DNA from: CBDAQR01 sp965199055
Lineage (GTDB): Bacteria > Pseudomonadota > Gammaproteobacteria > Pseudomonadales > Halieaceae
DNA length: 64,000 nucleotides
Assembly (NCBI GenBank): GCA_965199055.1
Contig: CBDAQR010000003.1
Location: forward strand, 1,736,001-1,800,000
Direction of reading: 5' to 3'
The notes under the pieces are model-generated. The model was not told the DNA's origin, made no database searches, and saw only the letters and a list, made by a program, of their open reading frames with translations. Position numbers and translations under genes: made by a program. Below are positions 40,310 to 49,051 of the stretch, piece by piece (position 1 is the first letter of the stretch; the number at the start of each line of letters is the position of its first letter).

Positions 40310-41212
40310 GTGCAGCGCAGGGTCCTGATCGCCGGCGCGACCGGCTATCTCGGCAAATTCGCAGTCAAGGCATTCAAAGCCAGGGGATATTGGGTGCGTG
40401 TTATCAGTCGCAGCAGGGAGAGGCTGTTTGAGCCTGGCCCTTTCACCGCCCCCGCGCTAGAAGCGGGTGATATCGATGAGCTGTTTATTGGCGAACTCAC
40501 CCAACCTGAAACCCTTGCCGGCGTCGCAGATGGAATAGATTTGGTGTTCTCCAGTGTCGGCATTTCCCGACAACGAGATGGACTGACATTCGAACAGGTG
40601 GACTATCAATGCAATCGCAATCTCATTGATCTCGCCGAAGCAGCAAACGTCGACATGTTCGCTTATGTGTCAATGCAAGGCGCCGAGAACATCATGCAAT
40701 TGGCAATCACGCAGGCCCATGAAAAGGTCGTAAGCGATCTGCGCAGTTCTAGCATGGACTATCGAGTGATTAGACCCTGTGGGTACTTTTCTGACATGGG
40801 TGTGCTCTATGACATGGCGGCTAAGGGGCGCTCTTTCCTCGTCGGCAAGGGCGAGAACCTGATGAATCCGATTCACGGTGCCGATCTCGCGGTTGTTTGC
40901 GCAGAGACCATCGAAGGCGATGAAGAAGAGGTAGAAGCAGGTGGACCGGACATCATGACCCAGCGTGAGGCCGCCGAGCTCGCATTCGAGGTGATAGGTC
41001 AGCCTGCGAAAATCAGCGTCGTACCAATGTGGGTTGCGCGAGGCTTTGCCCGGTTTATTGGTCTGCTATCGAAACAATTCGGCGACCTGGCTGACTTCAT
41101 CGTCACCGCTGGAGAAATCGATGGCGTCGGGCCGCAGCGAGGCACCACCACCTTGAGAAGCTACTTTGAGGAAATGCACGCCAAGAAAGCAGAAGAACGC
41201 GTTAACGCTTAA
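40310..41212 (+). CDS. NmrA/SDR-like NAD(P)-binding protein
   Basis: Atypical SDR of about 300 residues with the Rossmann motif GATGYLGKFA near the N terminus and VFSSVGISR near 83. It lacks a clear YxxxK. It ends with a charged helix. GTG 40310 is preferred because it directly follows the carotenoid-oxygenase stop; an upstream ATG at 40286 would overlap it by 23 bases. Similar proteins include complex I intermediate or isoflavone-reductase-like and divinyl-reductase-like proteins. Coupling to the carotenoid oxygenase suggests reduction or dehydrogenation of its aldehyde or ketone product. Confidence 0.78.
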   Translation: MQRRVLIAGATGYLGKFAVKAFKARGYWVRVISRSRERLFEPGPFTAPALEAGDIDELFIGELTQPETLAGVADGIDLVFSSVGISRQRDGLTFEQVDYQCNRNLIDLAEAANVDMFAYVSMQGAENIMQLAITQAHEKVVSDLRSSSMDYRVIRPCGYFSDMGVLYDMAAKGRSFLVGKGENLMNPIHGADLAVVCAETIEGDEEEVEAGGPDIMTQREAAELAFEVIGQPAKISVVPMWVARGFARFIGLLSKQFGDLADFIVTAGEIDGVGPQRGTTTLRSYFEEMHAKKAEERVNA

Positions 41213-41724
41213 CCTTTCACCTTCCAATCGGCATGGGCAATAAATGCGGGCGTGACGCTCGCCTCATGCTCTGACAGACGATCCGCAATCCACTCCATCC
41301 ATTCGCCAAATCTGGGGTTGCCGATATCGTCTCGACTCTCGGTGATCCAGGTGCGGATCTTGCGCCACATACTCTGAAGCAGACCGCCGGCCAATTGTTG
41401 AACCATTTCAAAAGATGCGATTTCTTTGTACACCATCAAGCCCATGGTTTCGAACGCCATACCAATGATCTGAGCCGCGTCCTCATACTCCGGATCCATC
41501 GCCTGCAATTCCTTCAGGCTGATATCGTCTGGTAACTGCCTGAGCAGCGTAACTGCCCTGGCCATATCAGGCTCGGCAAATTTCCTGCACAGCTCAGCCG
41601 CAACCTGGTTTTGTCGACGTTTGCGATATTCGTTGAACTGCACGTAAGCAAAGCCTGCGCCCAGCACAATTGTAAGTGCGCCGAATATCTCAGCTATCGA
41701 TGCGTAAAACTCGAGGTTCTCCAT
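41209..41724 (-). CDS. Membrane-anchored protein of unknown function (DUF4760-like)
   Basis: Protein of 171 residues with one hydrophobic segment near residues 7-28 (IFGALTIVLGAGFAYVQF) and then a basic patch and a soluble helical domain. The pattern resembles DUF4760-type proteins, with which I have only weak similarity. ATG 41724 is chosen because GGAGG precedes it by 5 bases. The stop overlaps the NmrA-like gene by 4 bases on the opposite strand. I cannot name a function. Confidence 0.7.
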   Translation of the reverse strand: MENLEFYASIAEIFGALTIVLGAGFAYVQFNEYRKRRQNQVAAELCRKFAEPDMARAVTLLRQLPDDISLKELQAMDPEYEDAAQIIGMAFETMGLMVYKEIASFEMVQQLAGGLLQSMWRKIRTWITESRDDIGNPRFGEWMEWIADRLSEHEASVTPAFIAHADWKVKG

Positions 41725-41807
41725 GGAAGCCTCCGCAAATATTATTGTTGTAGTCGCTCTATCGTTTTTTACTACATCGGCGCGACGAAGGCTATGAGCA
41801 AGCGTAT

Positions 41808-42975
41808 CTAATCCCAACGCACGGGAAGAGAACCCACTCCTCGCAGCAAAATGCCCTCCGGCTGCGGCGCGCTCTCAACTGCCAACCTGAGTCGTGGCAT
41901 TCGCTCAGCCACGACTCTAAGAGCTGTTTGCAGATTTTTCTGGGCGAGATGCATTCCCGGGCAGGTCCGCAGCCCTGGCCCGAAGCTTAGCAGGGTCTTA
42001 CTCTTGCGACGGATATCGAACCGATCCGGATCGGGGAACACAGCCGGGTCGCGATTGGCAGCGGCAATACCAAACAACACGGCACTATTGGGCGGAATCT
42101 CAACGCCAGCCAACTCGATAGCCTGTTGCGGGTTGGAGAAGCGCGGTTGTGCTGCAACCGGCGGATTGTAACGAAGCAGTTCCTGCAACGCCCCTTCCTG
42201 CAGCGCCGGCTCCGCGACACAAGCCTGCCAATTATCCGGCTCGCTAAGCAGTGCGTGAAACAGGTTACCCATCGCATCAGATGTGGTGGTAGCGCCCGCA
42301 GTAAAAAACAGCCTGATATGAGCCAGAATCGCATCGTCACTAATTTCCTCACCATCGATTGCCGTACCATGTACCCAGCGACTGATCTGGTCATCGCGCG
42401 GCTCTGCTTTTCTCGCCTTGAACACCGGACGCACCATCTCGGTCAACTTGCTATCGGCCGCCCTGCTCTTCTCGATATCGCGACCACCAAACATGAGATC
42501 CATCGACCATTGGTAATACTCGCGTTCATGCTCGATAGGTAAGCCAAGCTGCTCACATATCACGCGAAAGGCATACAGCCTCGTAAAATTGGCCACCAGG
42601 TCAGTCGAATGGCTGCGTTCAAGCCTCCAGGACTTCGTGCCCGATCTGCGCCAGACGCTCATGATCCATTTCATCGACGGCGTGACGCCGGAAGGCGGGT
42701 GTCATCGGCGGTCGCCAGAGACGATGCCGATCTTCATTCATCGACATAAAGGTCTCGCCAATGAAAGGCAGGGAGATTATCTGGTAGGCATGACCAGGCG
42801 GAAACAAATCGCCGTCACGAAATGCGGCAGCGAGCGCCTCGTAGCCGACAATGTAGTAAATCGGCATAGTGCCGCCCAATGCACTCGCAGATACAACTTC
42901 ACCGTCCTGACGCAAAAAGGCCAGAGCTTTTGCAAACTCTGGCCCCGGTAGAGCGTCATAGTACCAATCGATCAC
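41808..42975 (-). pseudogene. Cytochrome P450 interrupted by a one-base frameshift
   Basis: Bacterial class P450 of about 385 residues split into two frames. The N-terminal part (to 42619) ends HEVLEA-stop. The C-terminal part continues in the +1 frame with ERSHSTDLVANFTRLYAFRV. Removing one T of the minus-strand TT (plus-strand AA at 42621-42622) joins them as EAERSHSTDLV. The C-terminal part has I-helix AGATTTSDAMGN, EXXR (ELLR), and haem loop FGPGLRTCPGMHLA. It begins GTG 42975, overlapping the OmpA stop by 4 bases. Without the mutation this would be a hydroxylase of a hydrophobic substrate. Confidence 0.87.
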
Positions 42976-44000
42976 TCTTCGTATTCGACTTCCAGTGTGG
43001 CCATCACGCGACGGTTTTCCGCGCGGCCCTCAGCCGTGTCGTTAGTTGCCACCGGTTGGGATTCACCGAAACCCTTCGCCTCAAGGCGCGATGGTGAAAT
43101 GCCGTACTCATTGATCAGCACCTCCATTACCGCATTAGCGCGGCGCTGCGACAGGTCCTGATTGTAGGCCTCGGCGCCAACAGAGTCGGTGTGACCCTCG
43201 ATGTCCACGTGAATATCATCGAAGCGATTCAGGAATTTGGCGAGGCCCTCGATATCAGAGAAGTAGTGCTCCTGCACTTCATCTTTATCGAATTCAAACT
43301 GCACGACCAGTTTTACTGAAGCAACCTTGGTGACCTTAATCTCGCAGCCACGGCTATCGACACGCACGCCCGCGGCGGTATTGGGGCAGTCATCCATATC
43401 GTCATAGACGCCGTCGCCATCAGAATCCATAGGCTCGGGCTCTGCTGCCGGTGCAACCGCGGCAGGCACCGGTCCACCGCCGAAGCGATAGGAGATACCG
43501 GCAGACAACGTGAAGTCGCTGGTGCTGTCGTCGAATCCAAACAGGTAACGAGCATCGGCACGCAGGCTGAAATTGTCGGTGATGAAGTAGTGCACGCCGG
43601 CACCCGCGTTCGCTTCCTCGTCAGTGTCGTCGAGATTACCGTTGGGTACGTCCCAGTCCCGCTTAAGCTGGCCACCACCAAATGCAAGGTAGGGGTGCAA
43701 ATCACCGCGTTCCTCGAGGTAATACAGGGCGTCTATATGCCAGCGATCGATGTCGGCGTCAAAGCCGTTGTCGCCGTCTGTTTCGCCACCCGAATACCAG
43801 AACTCACCAGCCCAGCGTTCCGTGAAACGCAGCTCGGCCGCCCCAAACAGAAACAACTCATCATCGACTTCGCGATCGTCATCGTAAATATGCTGGCTGC
43901 CACCGAAGCTGAAGGTTATCGGTGTCTCTGCGAGCGCCTGCGGACCGATCAATAACGCGACACTGGCGACGATTGCCGGCAACAGAAGGCGTATCTTCAT
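42972..44000 (-). CDS. OmpA-family outer membrane protein with calcium-binding linker
   Basis: Outer-membrane protein of 342 residues. Signal peptide 1-24 (QALA), then an OmpA-like beta-barrel (about 30-170), a proline/alanine linker, a thrombospondin-type-3 repeat (DSDGDGVYDDMDDCPNTAAG), and a C-terminal OmpA peptidoglycan-binding domain with VQFEFDKDEV and NRRVMATLEVE (about 220-342). It probably stabilises the cell envelope. AGGAG stands 9 bases before the ATG. Its 91-base upstream region is free of genes. The stop overlaps the P450 start, but cotranscription is uncertain. Confidence 0.9.
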   Translation of the reverse strand: MKIRLLLPAIVASVALLIGPQALAETPITFSFGGSQHIYDDDREVDDELFLFGAAELRFTERWAGEFWYSGGETDGDNGFDADIDRWHIDALYYLEERGDLHPYLAFGGGQLKRDWDVPNGNLDDTDEEANAGAGVHYFITDNFSLRADARYLFGFDDSTSDFTLSAGISYRFGGGPVPAAVAPAAEPEPMDSDGDGVYDDMDDCPNTAAGVRVDSRGCEIKVTKVASVKLVVQFEFDKDEVQEHYFSDIEGLAKFLNRFDDIHVDIEGHTDSVGAEAYNQDLSQRRANAVMEVLINEYGISPSRLEAKGFGESQPVATNDTAEGRAENRRVMATLEVEYEE

Positions 44001-44091
44001 TTTGGGAAACTCCTATTCCTAACGCGGATGCAAATATGTTGCAGTGAACAACAAGAATAACAATGCTTTTCGCCGGACACCATGCACCCGT

Positions 44092-44454
44092 TCACATTTC
44101 GTTACTTTGCTGACACCCCATGCACAATGGAGAATCGGGTCTGATCTTCAGCCGGGCGAAACCAATAGGCTCGTCGCACTGCCGGCAGTAGCCAAATTCA
44201 CCACTCTCAATAGCGGCGAGGGCGAGTACGACGCGACTCAAATGGGCTCGCGCATGGGCCAGGTTGGCGGCCGCCATCTGTTGCTGCTGCATGGCGTCCA
44301 TGCGCGACAGCCTCCCAACCGACTGCTGGTCGAGCTGGACCGGTTGGCTGTCTACCGCCGCGCGAGCCAGCTGATCCTCTAGCTCCAGGTGCAGCCGCTC
44401 AAGGTCCGCCTTCAATTCCGCCAGCTGCTCGCCATTCAGCTCGGCGCTCACCAT
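44092..44454 (-). CDS. DksA/TraR-family zinc-finger protein
   Basis: Small protein of 120 residues: a long helical coiled coil (about 1-75) followed by a C4 zinc finger in CX2C-X17-CX2C spacing (CRQCDEPIGFARLK, then CMGC). It resembles DksA-like and TraR-like proteins that bind RNA polymerase through the secondary channel, although it is shorter than E. coli DksA (151). Its start overlaps the hda stop by 7 bases, so it belongs to the perM-hda operon. Whether it responds to ppGpp cannot be judged. Confidence 0.83.
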   Translation of the reverse strand: MVSAELNGEQLAELKADLERLHLELEDQLARAAVDSQPVQLDQQSVGRLSRMDAMQQQQMAAANLAHARAHLSRVVLALAAIESGEFGYCRQCDEPIGFARLKIRPDSPLCMGCQQSNEM

Positions 44455-45143
44455 CCCAGCGTCTCACGCACGAAGGGTATCGAGAGTTGTCGCTGCGCAG
44501 CCATGGAGGCACTGTCGAGTTGTTCAAGAATCGCGATCAGCTCCGGTAAAGAGCGGCCGGCACGTGCAAAAATGTAGTTGCTGGTCTCCTCGCCCAGGTT
44601 CATGCCGCGCTGCCTTGCACGAAACTGGAGAATCTCTCGTTTAGCCTCATCGTCAGGTTCCTCGAGTCGAAACACCACCCCTGAGCTCAGCCGGCTCTGT
44701 AAATCCGGCAGCTCGACCGACAACTGCCGCGGCGCACAGTCGGCGCTGACCAGCATGCAACTACCGCTCTCCCTGACGCGATTAAACAAGTGAAAAAGAG
44801 CCTCTTCCCAATCGCTGCGACCAACAACACTGTGCAAATTGTCCAGACTCAACAATGCCAGTGACTCGACGCCGGCCAGCACATCGTCAGGGCGCATTTC
44901 GGACAGCTGATCCAGCGGCAGAAACAGTGCCGCGCCTGCGGGAGCCGAATGGCAGGCAGCCTGCAACAGATGGCTGCGCCCGCTACCCGCAGCTCCGTGC
45001 AAATAGACAAACTGCTCGCCTTCATTGAGCTGAGCCTCAAGAACAAGCTGGAGCGGTTGCAGCACCGGAGGAAACAGGAAACTGCTAAACGTGGCGTCAT
45101 CGCGAAGCGACACCGGCAAAGTCAGCTGCGGATGTTCAGTCAT
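44448..45143 (-). CDS. hda: DnaA regulatory inactivator Hda
   Basis: AAA+ protein of 231 residues related to the DnaA ATPase domain, which with the sliding clamp promotes hydrolysis of DnaA-bound ATP. The Walker A reads GAAGSGRSHL (Arg in place of the Lys, usual in Hda), Walker B LLSLDNLHSV, sensor I near LVSADCAPRQL and the RLSSG arginine-finger-like region. The clamp-binding motif QLTLPV is near the N terminus. ATG 45143 gives the family's normal start; it overlaps the perM stop by 8 bases. The frame is open upstream to 45281. Confidence 0.92.
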   Translation of the reverse strand: MTEHPQLTLPVSLRDDATFSSFLFPPVLQPLQLVLEAQLNEGEQFVYLHGAAGSGRSHLLQAACHSAPAGAALFLPLDQLSEMRPDDVLAGVESLALLSLDNLHSVVGRSDWEEALFHLFNRVRESGSCMLVSADCAPRQLSVELPDLQSRLSSGVVFRLEEPDDEAKREILQFRARQRGMNLGEETSNYIFARAGRSLPELIAILEQLDSASMAAQRQLSIPFVRETLGW

Positions 45144-46230
45144 GCTGGCTGGTATCGTTTCCTGCATAAAACTCGCTGTCTTTGTAGTAGTCATCCAGAT
45201 GACGCAGGAAGACCATGATGACGGCGGCAACCGGCAGTGCCAGTAATACACCGGTAAAACCCGCCAACTGCCCGCCGGCAAGGATGGCGAATATCACCGC
45301 GACGGGGTGCAGACCAATGCGATCGCCCACCAGATTCGGCGTCAGCAAGTAACCCTCGATCATTTGGCCAACCCCGAACACCAAACCAACCCAGATAAGA
45401 ATATTCCATTCCTGAAACTGCATGACCGCAGCAACGCTCGCAGAAACAATGCCCACAGCGGTACCCAGGTAAGGAACAATACTCGCCAGACCCGCTACGG
45501 TCCCGATCAGAAAGGCCAGATCCAGGCCGATCAACCAGAGCCCGGTGGCATAGATCGCGCCGAGCCCTAGCATCACCAGAAACTGCCCGCGTAAAAACGC
45601 ACCCGTCACCTCATCGCACTCGCGTGCCAACTGCAGGGCGGTGTCCTGCCAGTGCATAGGAAGCAACGCCAGCACTTTGGGCAGCAGCTTGTCCCAGTCG
45701 CGCAACAGGTAGAAAGCGACTACGGGAATCAACACCATATTACCGAGTGAGACCAGCAGATTAATCCCAGATCCGGTGACGTATCGCCATGCCTCGGCAA
45801 TCATGCGGCCAACACTCTGCCAGTTCTCAGCTAGCTGTTGTTTCATGGTCAACATGGGCTGCACCTCGGGCGGCAAATCTAATCGCTCTTGCAGCCATGG
45901 GAAACCCACGCTGGATATCCAGGCATATAGGGCGGGCAGCTTTTTCACCAGGGTATCCAACTGCGACGCCAAAATAGGCAGGAAAATGATCAGCGTGAGC
46001 AGTATCACCAAGCCAATCAGGGTGAACACCAGCATCGCGGCCACGCTGCGACTGCATCCCAGTTGCTCTAGCCTGTCAGTCAGTGGATCACCCAGATATG
46101 CAATCAGTGCACCGATGACGAAAGGCGCCAGGATGGGACGCAATTGGTGAATCAGTAACACCACGACGACAAGCGCGGCCAATGCCCAAAGCGCACGTTG
46201 ACTGATCACATTGCTAGTCAAGGGTTCCAC
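45136..46230 (-). CDS. perM: AI-2E/PerM family transporter
   Basis: Integral membrane protein of 364 residues with about eight hydrophobic helices in the AI-2E exporter/PerM arrangement. It has the early hydrophobic pair (18-38, 59-90), the amphipathic region, and PYLGTAVGIVSA followed by YLLTPNLVGDRIGLHPVAVIFAILAGG (near 290-320). Members include autoinducer-2 exporters and sodium/proton antiporter-like proteins; the cargo is unknown. It sits between DUF2066 and hda, an arrangement conserved in Gammaproteobacteria. It overlaps DUF2066 by 13 bases and hda by 8 bases. Confidence 0.88.
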   Translation of the reverse strand: MEPLTSNVISQRALWALAALVVVVLLIHQLRPILAPFVIGALIAYLGDPLTDRLEQLGCSRSVAAMLVFTLIGLVILLTLIIFLPILASQLDTLVKKLPALYAWISSVGFPWLQERLDLPPEVQPMLTMKQQLAENWQSVGRMIAEAWRYVTGSGINLLVSLGNMVLIPVVAFYLLRDWDKLLPKVLALLPMHWQDTALQLARECDEVTGAFLRGQFLVMLGLGAIYATGLWLIGLDLAFLIGTVAGLASIVPYLGTAVGIVSASVAAVMQFQEWNILIWVGLVFGVGQMIEGYLLTPNLVGDRIGLHPVAVIFAILAGGQLAGFTGVLLALPVAAVIMVFLRHLDDYYKDSEFYAGNDTSQHD

Positions 46231-47300
46231 CGGTACGACAATTGCGCTGAGGGGTGCTGTCCAGGGAGCGCTGGCGGTGACTCGATCCGCTGCAGACGCT
46301 TATCCAACACGATGACCCTGTCCAGCTCGCTGGCAGAGGCCTGCGCTCGCAGAGAAAGGATCATACTTTGGTCGCGCAGATAACTTGGCCAGGCGGCATC
46401 GACTATTTCTATATTTTCGAGAACCTCAACCAGCGCCCGATACTGTAGATAATCGGTGACCGAATCGACCCGAACATGCACGATGGCATCGACTGAACCA
46501 CCAGCGGCAATGGCGTAGCGGGCGGCCATCTGATCTGCAACGAAATCGACTCCCGCTGCACCGAGACTATCGAGATCGGCACCATAAAAACTGGAAGATG
46601 CCGCTGTATCGTCGCGAAGATACAGCCAATCTCCCATCCAGCGGTCGCCCGACAGCGAATTCAATCGGCCCACTAATATGTTATCCACGCCGTACCGCCC
46701 CGAGGCACGAAAAATACTGAGCCGATCAAACTCCCAAAGCTCGTGAAGATTGAGAGCAACGGTGTCCTCTAAATCGTGCAACGGAAACACAACGGGGACG
46801 CCCCGTCGGGTCAACTCGGCTATCAGTACTTCTACCAACTCCGGGTGCGTCTCCTGTGTCACAAAGGCGCGACTTCGGCCATCATCTGCAACTAGCCATA
46901 GTAAGACTGGCTGACGGTTAGATGTCCAGATGTTGGCACCAGCACTGGTCAGCACGTCTGTCAGCAACTCAGAGTCATAGTGAATACGCAGCCGAAGGCT
47001 GCCATCGTCTGCACGCAGGTATTGATAGCGCTGCAAATAGGTCTGGTTCTCGGCCAGTGCTTGGCGGATATCCGCATTGCCTAGCACGGCGCGGCTACCG
47101 GACACTTTTATGAACACCTGTTCGAGCCCCTGGCGGGTTGCATTACGCAATTGCCGCTGACTGTAGTCAGCGACCTCGACGTCGGCCTGATACAAGCCGT
47201 CGACTACCACTGCATGGGACAGCGATGCCATTAACAGCAGAAAAAGGAAAAGGCCTGTGCGCACGGTAAGCGTTGTCCAGAAAACGGGGTCAGACCTCAT
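46218..47300 (-). CDS. DUF2066 domain protein
   Basis: Exported protein of 360 residues with an N-terminal signal peptide (TGLFLFLLLMASLSHA, about 14-29) and the DUF2066 domain downstream, including RQGLEQVFIKVSGSRAVL near 55 and LLWLVADDGRSRAF near 125. The function is unknown. ATG 47300 is used because upstream residues in the open frame (to 47387) lack signal-peptide character and overlap purM. It is conserved beside perM and purM in Gammaproteobacteria. It is divergent from purM with 66 bases between. Confidence 0.85.
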   Translation of the reverse strand: MRSDPVFWTTLTVRTGLFLFLLLMASLSHAVVVDGLYQADVEVADYSQRQLRNATRQGLEQVFIKVSGSRAVLGNADIRQALAENQTYLQRYQYLRADDGSLRLRIHYDSELLTDVLTSAGANIWTSNRQPVLLWLVADDGRSRAFVTQETHPELVEVLIAELTRRGVPVVFPLHDLEDTVALNLHELWEFDRLSIFRASGRYGVDNILVGRLNSLSGDRWMGDWLYLRDDTAASSSFYGADLDSLGAAGVDFVADQMAARYAIAAGGSVDAIVHVRVDSVTDYLQYRALVEVLENIEIVDAAWPSYLRDQSMILSLRAQASASELDRVIVLDKRLQRIESPPALPGQHPSAQLSYRWNP

Positions 47301-47331
47301 TTTAGCAGTACCGGGCCAGCGCCGGACAGGA

Positions 47332-47343
47332 TAGAATAGCGCC
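47332..47343 (+). promoter_or_regulatory. Candidate purM -10 with GC-rich discriminator
   Basis: TAGAAT (47332-47337) followed by AGCGCC (47338-47343) lies 24 bases before the purM start. No good -35 is seen. The same arrangement of -10 then (A)GCGCC occurs at metG (54776) and mrp (51895), and in the form AACGCC at the yhhQ gene (15898). GC-rich discriminators are known to make promoters sensitive to ppGpp and DksA. Confidence 0.45.
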
Positions 47344-47366
47344 TTTTCCAGCAACAGATTTCCTTC

Positions 47367-48419
47367 ATGACCACGGACCCCAAGCAACCGTCACTTTCCT
47401 ACAAGGACGCCGGTGTTGATATCGATGCGGGCAATGCCCTCGTGGATCGAATTAAGAGTGTTGCCAAGCGTACTCATCGCCCCGAAGTCATGGGTGGACT
47501 GGGTGGCTTTGGTGCTCTGTGCGAGCTGCCCTCGGGCTATAAAGAACCGGTGCTGGTATCGGGCACCGATGGCGTCGGGACCAAGCTTAAGCTCGCAATG
47601 GATATGCAGGTTCACAATACCATCGGCATTGATCTGGTGGCCATGTGCGTGAATGACCTCGTCGTCGCTGGCGCTGAGCCACTGTTCTTCCTTGACTACT
47701 ACGCGACCGGCGCACTCTCCGTCGATACCGCCGCCGACGTAGTGGAAGGCATTGGCCGTGGCTGCGAGTTAGCCGGCTGCGCGCTAGTGGGCGGCGAAAC
47801 TGCAGAGATGCCAGGCATGTATGAGGGTGAGGATTACGACCTGGCGGGTTTCTGTGTAGGAGTGGTGGAGAAATCGGAAATCATCGACGGTAGCCTGGTG
47901 GCCAGCGATGATGTGCTGATCGCTCTTGCCTCCAGCGGGGCACACTCCAATGGTTACTCATTAATTCGCAAGATTCTCGAAGTATCTGGTGATCAACTGG
48001 ACGACGAGTTAGGTGACACGACACTGGGCCAGGCGTTGCTGGCACCGACGCGAATTTATGTGCAGCCGATTCTGCACCTCATGAAATCGGTGCGGATCAA
48101 AGCGCTATCACATATTACCGGTGGAGGCTTACTGGAAAACCTGCCGCGGGTGTTACCCGCCAGCAGTCGGGCACGCATAGAAACCGATAGCTGGGAGTGG
48201 CCCGCAGTATTTCACTGGCTACAGTCGAAAGGCAACGTCGCGCGCGAAGAAATGTACCGTACCTTCAATTGCGGCGTGGGTATGGTGCTGTGTGTTGCCG
48301 AGGAAGACGCAGACCGCGCGATCGATATACTCAGCGGCGCGGGCGAGACCGCCTGGCGAATAGGTCGCATCGAACCCGCGGATGATTCCGAAGAGCCGGT
48401 GAAACTGGCTGGTGCATGA
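47367..48419 (+). CDS. purM: Phosphoribosylformylglycinamidine cyclo-ligase (AIR synthetase)
   Basis: Purine biosynthesis enzyme converting FGAM to AIR with ATP, 350 residues. Signatures include LSYKDAGVDIDAGNALVDRI near 9-28, the GFGALCELP block near 44, GTDGVGTKLKLA near 67, VGGETAEMPGMYEGEDYDLAG near 140-160 and GAHSNGYSLIRKI near 190. The length is normal. No Shine-Dalgarno sequence is obvious. It overlaps purN by 4 bases (ATGA), so the two form an operon and act at neighbouring steps. Confidence 0.96.
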   Translation: MTTDPKQPSLSYKDAGVDIDAGNALVDRIKSVAKRTHRPEVMGGLGGFGALCELPSGYKEPVLVSGTDGVGTKLKLAMDMQVHNTIGIDLVAMCVNDLVVAGAEPLFFLDYYATGALSVDTAADVVEGIGRGCELAGCALVGGETAEMPGMYEGEDYDLAGFCVGVVEKSEIIDGSLVASDDVLIALASSGAHSNGYSLIRKILEVSGDQLDDELGDTTLGQALLAPTRIYVQPILHLMKSVRIKALSHITGGGLLENLPRVLPASSRARIETDSWEWPAVFHWLQSKGNVAREEMYRTFNCGVGMVLCVAEEDADRAIDILSGAGETAWRIGRIEPADDSEEPVKLAGA

Positions 48420-49051
48420 AACTCGCGGTACTTATCTCCGGTAGTGGCTCCAACCTGCAGGCATTCATAGACTGGAGCCAGGACGGCAGATTGCCTGCCG
48501 AGATCGCGGTCGTGATCAGCAATAAGGCCGATGTTTTCGGACTGGAACGCGCGCAGCGGGCGGGCATTGCTACCACGGTAGTGGATCACAGGGGTTTCGA
48601 ATCACGGGAGAGTTTCGATCAGGCGCTGGTCGATACACTGCAGCCATTTGAGGTCGATCTGGTAATCCTGGCCGGCTTCATGCGTATTCTCACACCGGTG
48701 TTTATCGCCCCCTATAGCGGGAGACTGCTCAACATCCACCCGTCCTTGCTACCGAAATACCCGGGGTTGCATACCCACCAGCGAGCGATCGACGCTGGCG
48801 ATGGTGTTGCGGGCGCTACCGTACACTTTGTGACCGAGGAACTGGATGGCGGCCCACCGATCATTCAGGCGCAGGTGCCGATACGAGCGGACGACGAGGC
48901 CGAGACTCTGGCGGCCCGTGTACTAGAGCTGGAGCATGTTATTTACCCCACCGCTGCGCAATGGTTTTGCGAGGGCAGACTCAGGTTGAGCAATACTGGC
49001 GCGGAGTTGGACGACGAGTTACTCGGCCCCTCAGGGTTTCACTTTAACTGA
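48416..49051 (+). CDS. purN: Phosphoribosylglycinamide formyltransferase
   Basis: GAR transformylase of 211 residues that uses 10-formyltetrahydrofolate to formylate GAR. SGSGSNLQAF (8-17) binds phosphoribosyl, AGFMRIL near 87-93, NIHPSLLPKYPGLHTHQRAI near 106-125 holds the catalytic N-H-D arrangement with HFVTEELDGGP near 137. The ATGA overlap couples it to purM. Its 3' end overlaps the convergent M48 protease gene by 13 bases. Confidence 0.95.
   Translation: MKLAVLISGSGSNLQAFIDWSQDGRLPAEIAVVISNKADVFGLERAQRAGIATTVVDHRGFESRESFDQALVDTLQPFEVDLVILAGFMRILTPVFIAPYSGRLLNIHPSLLPKYPGLHTHQRAIDAGDGVAGATVHFVTEELDGGPPIIQAQVPIRADDEAETLAARVLELEHVIYPTAAQWFCEGRLRLSNTGAELDDELLGPSGFHFN

Noticed and set aside
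41749..41776. Inverted repeat TGTAGT...ACTACA upstream of the DUF4760-like gene
   Set aside because: Only 6-base arms with a 16-base loop; such a match is easily found by chance.
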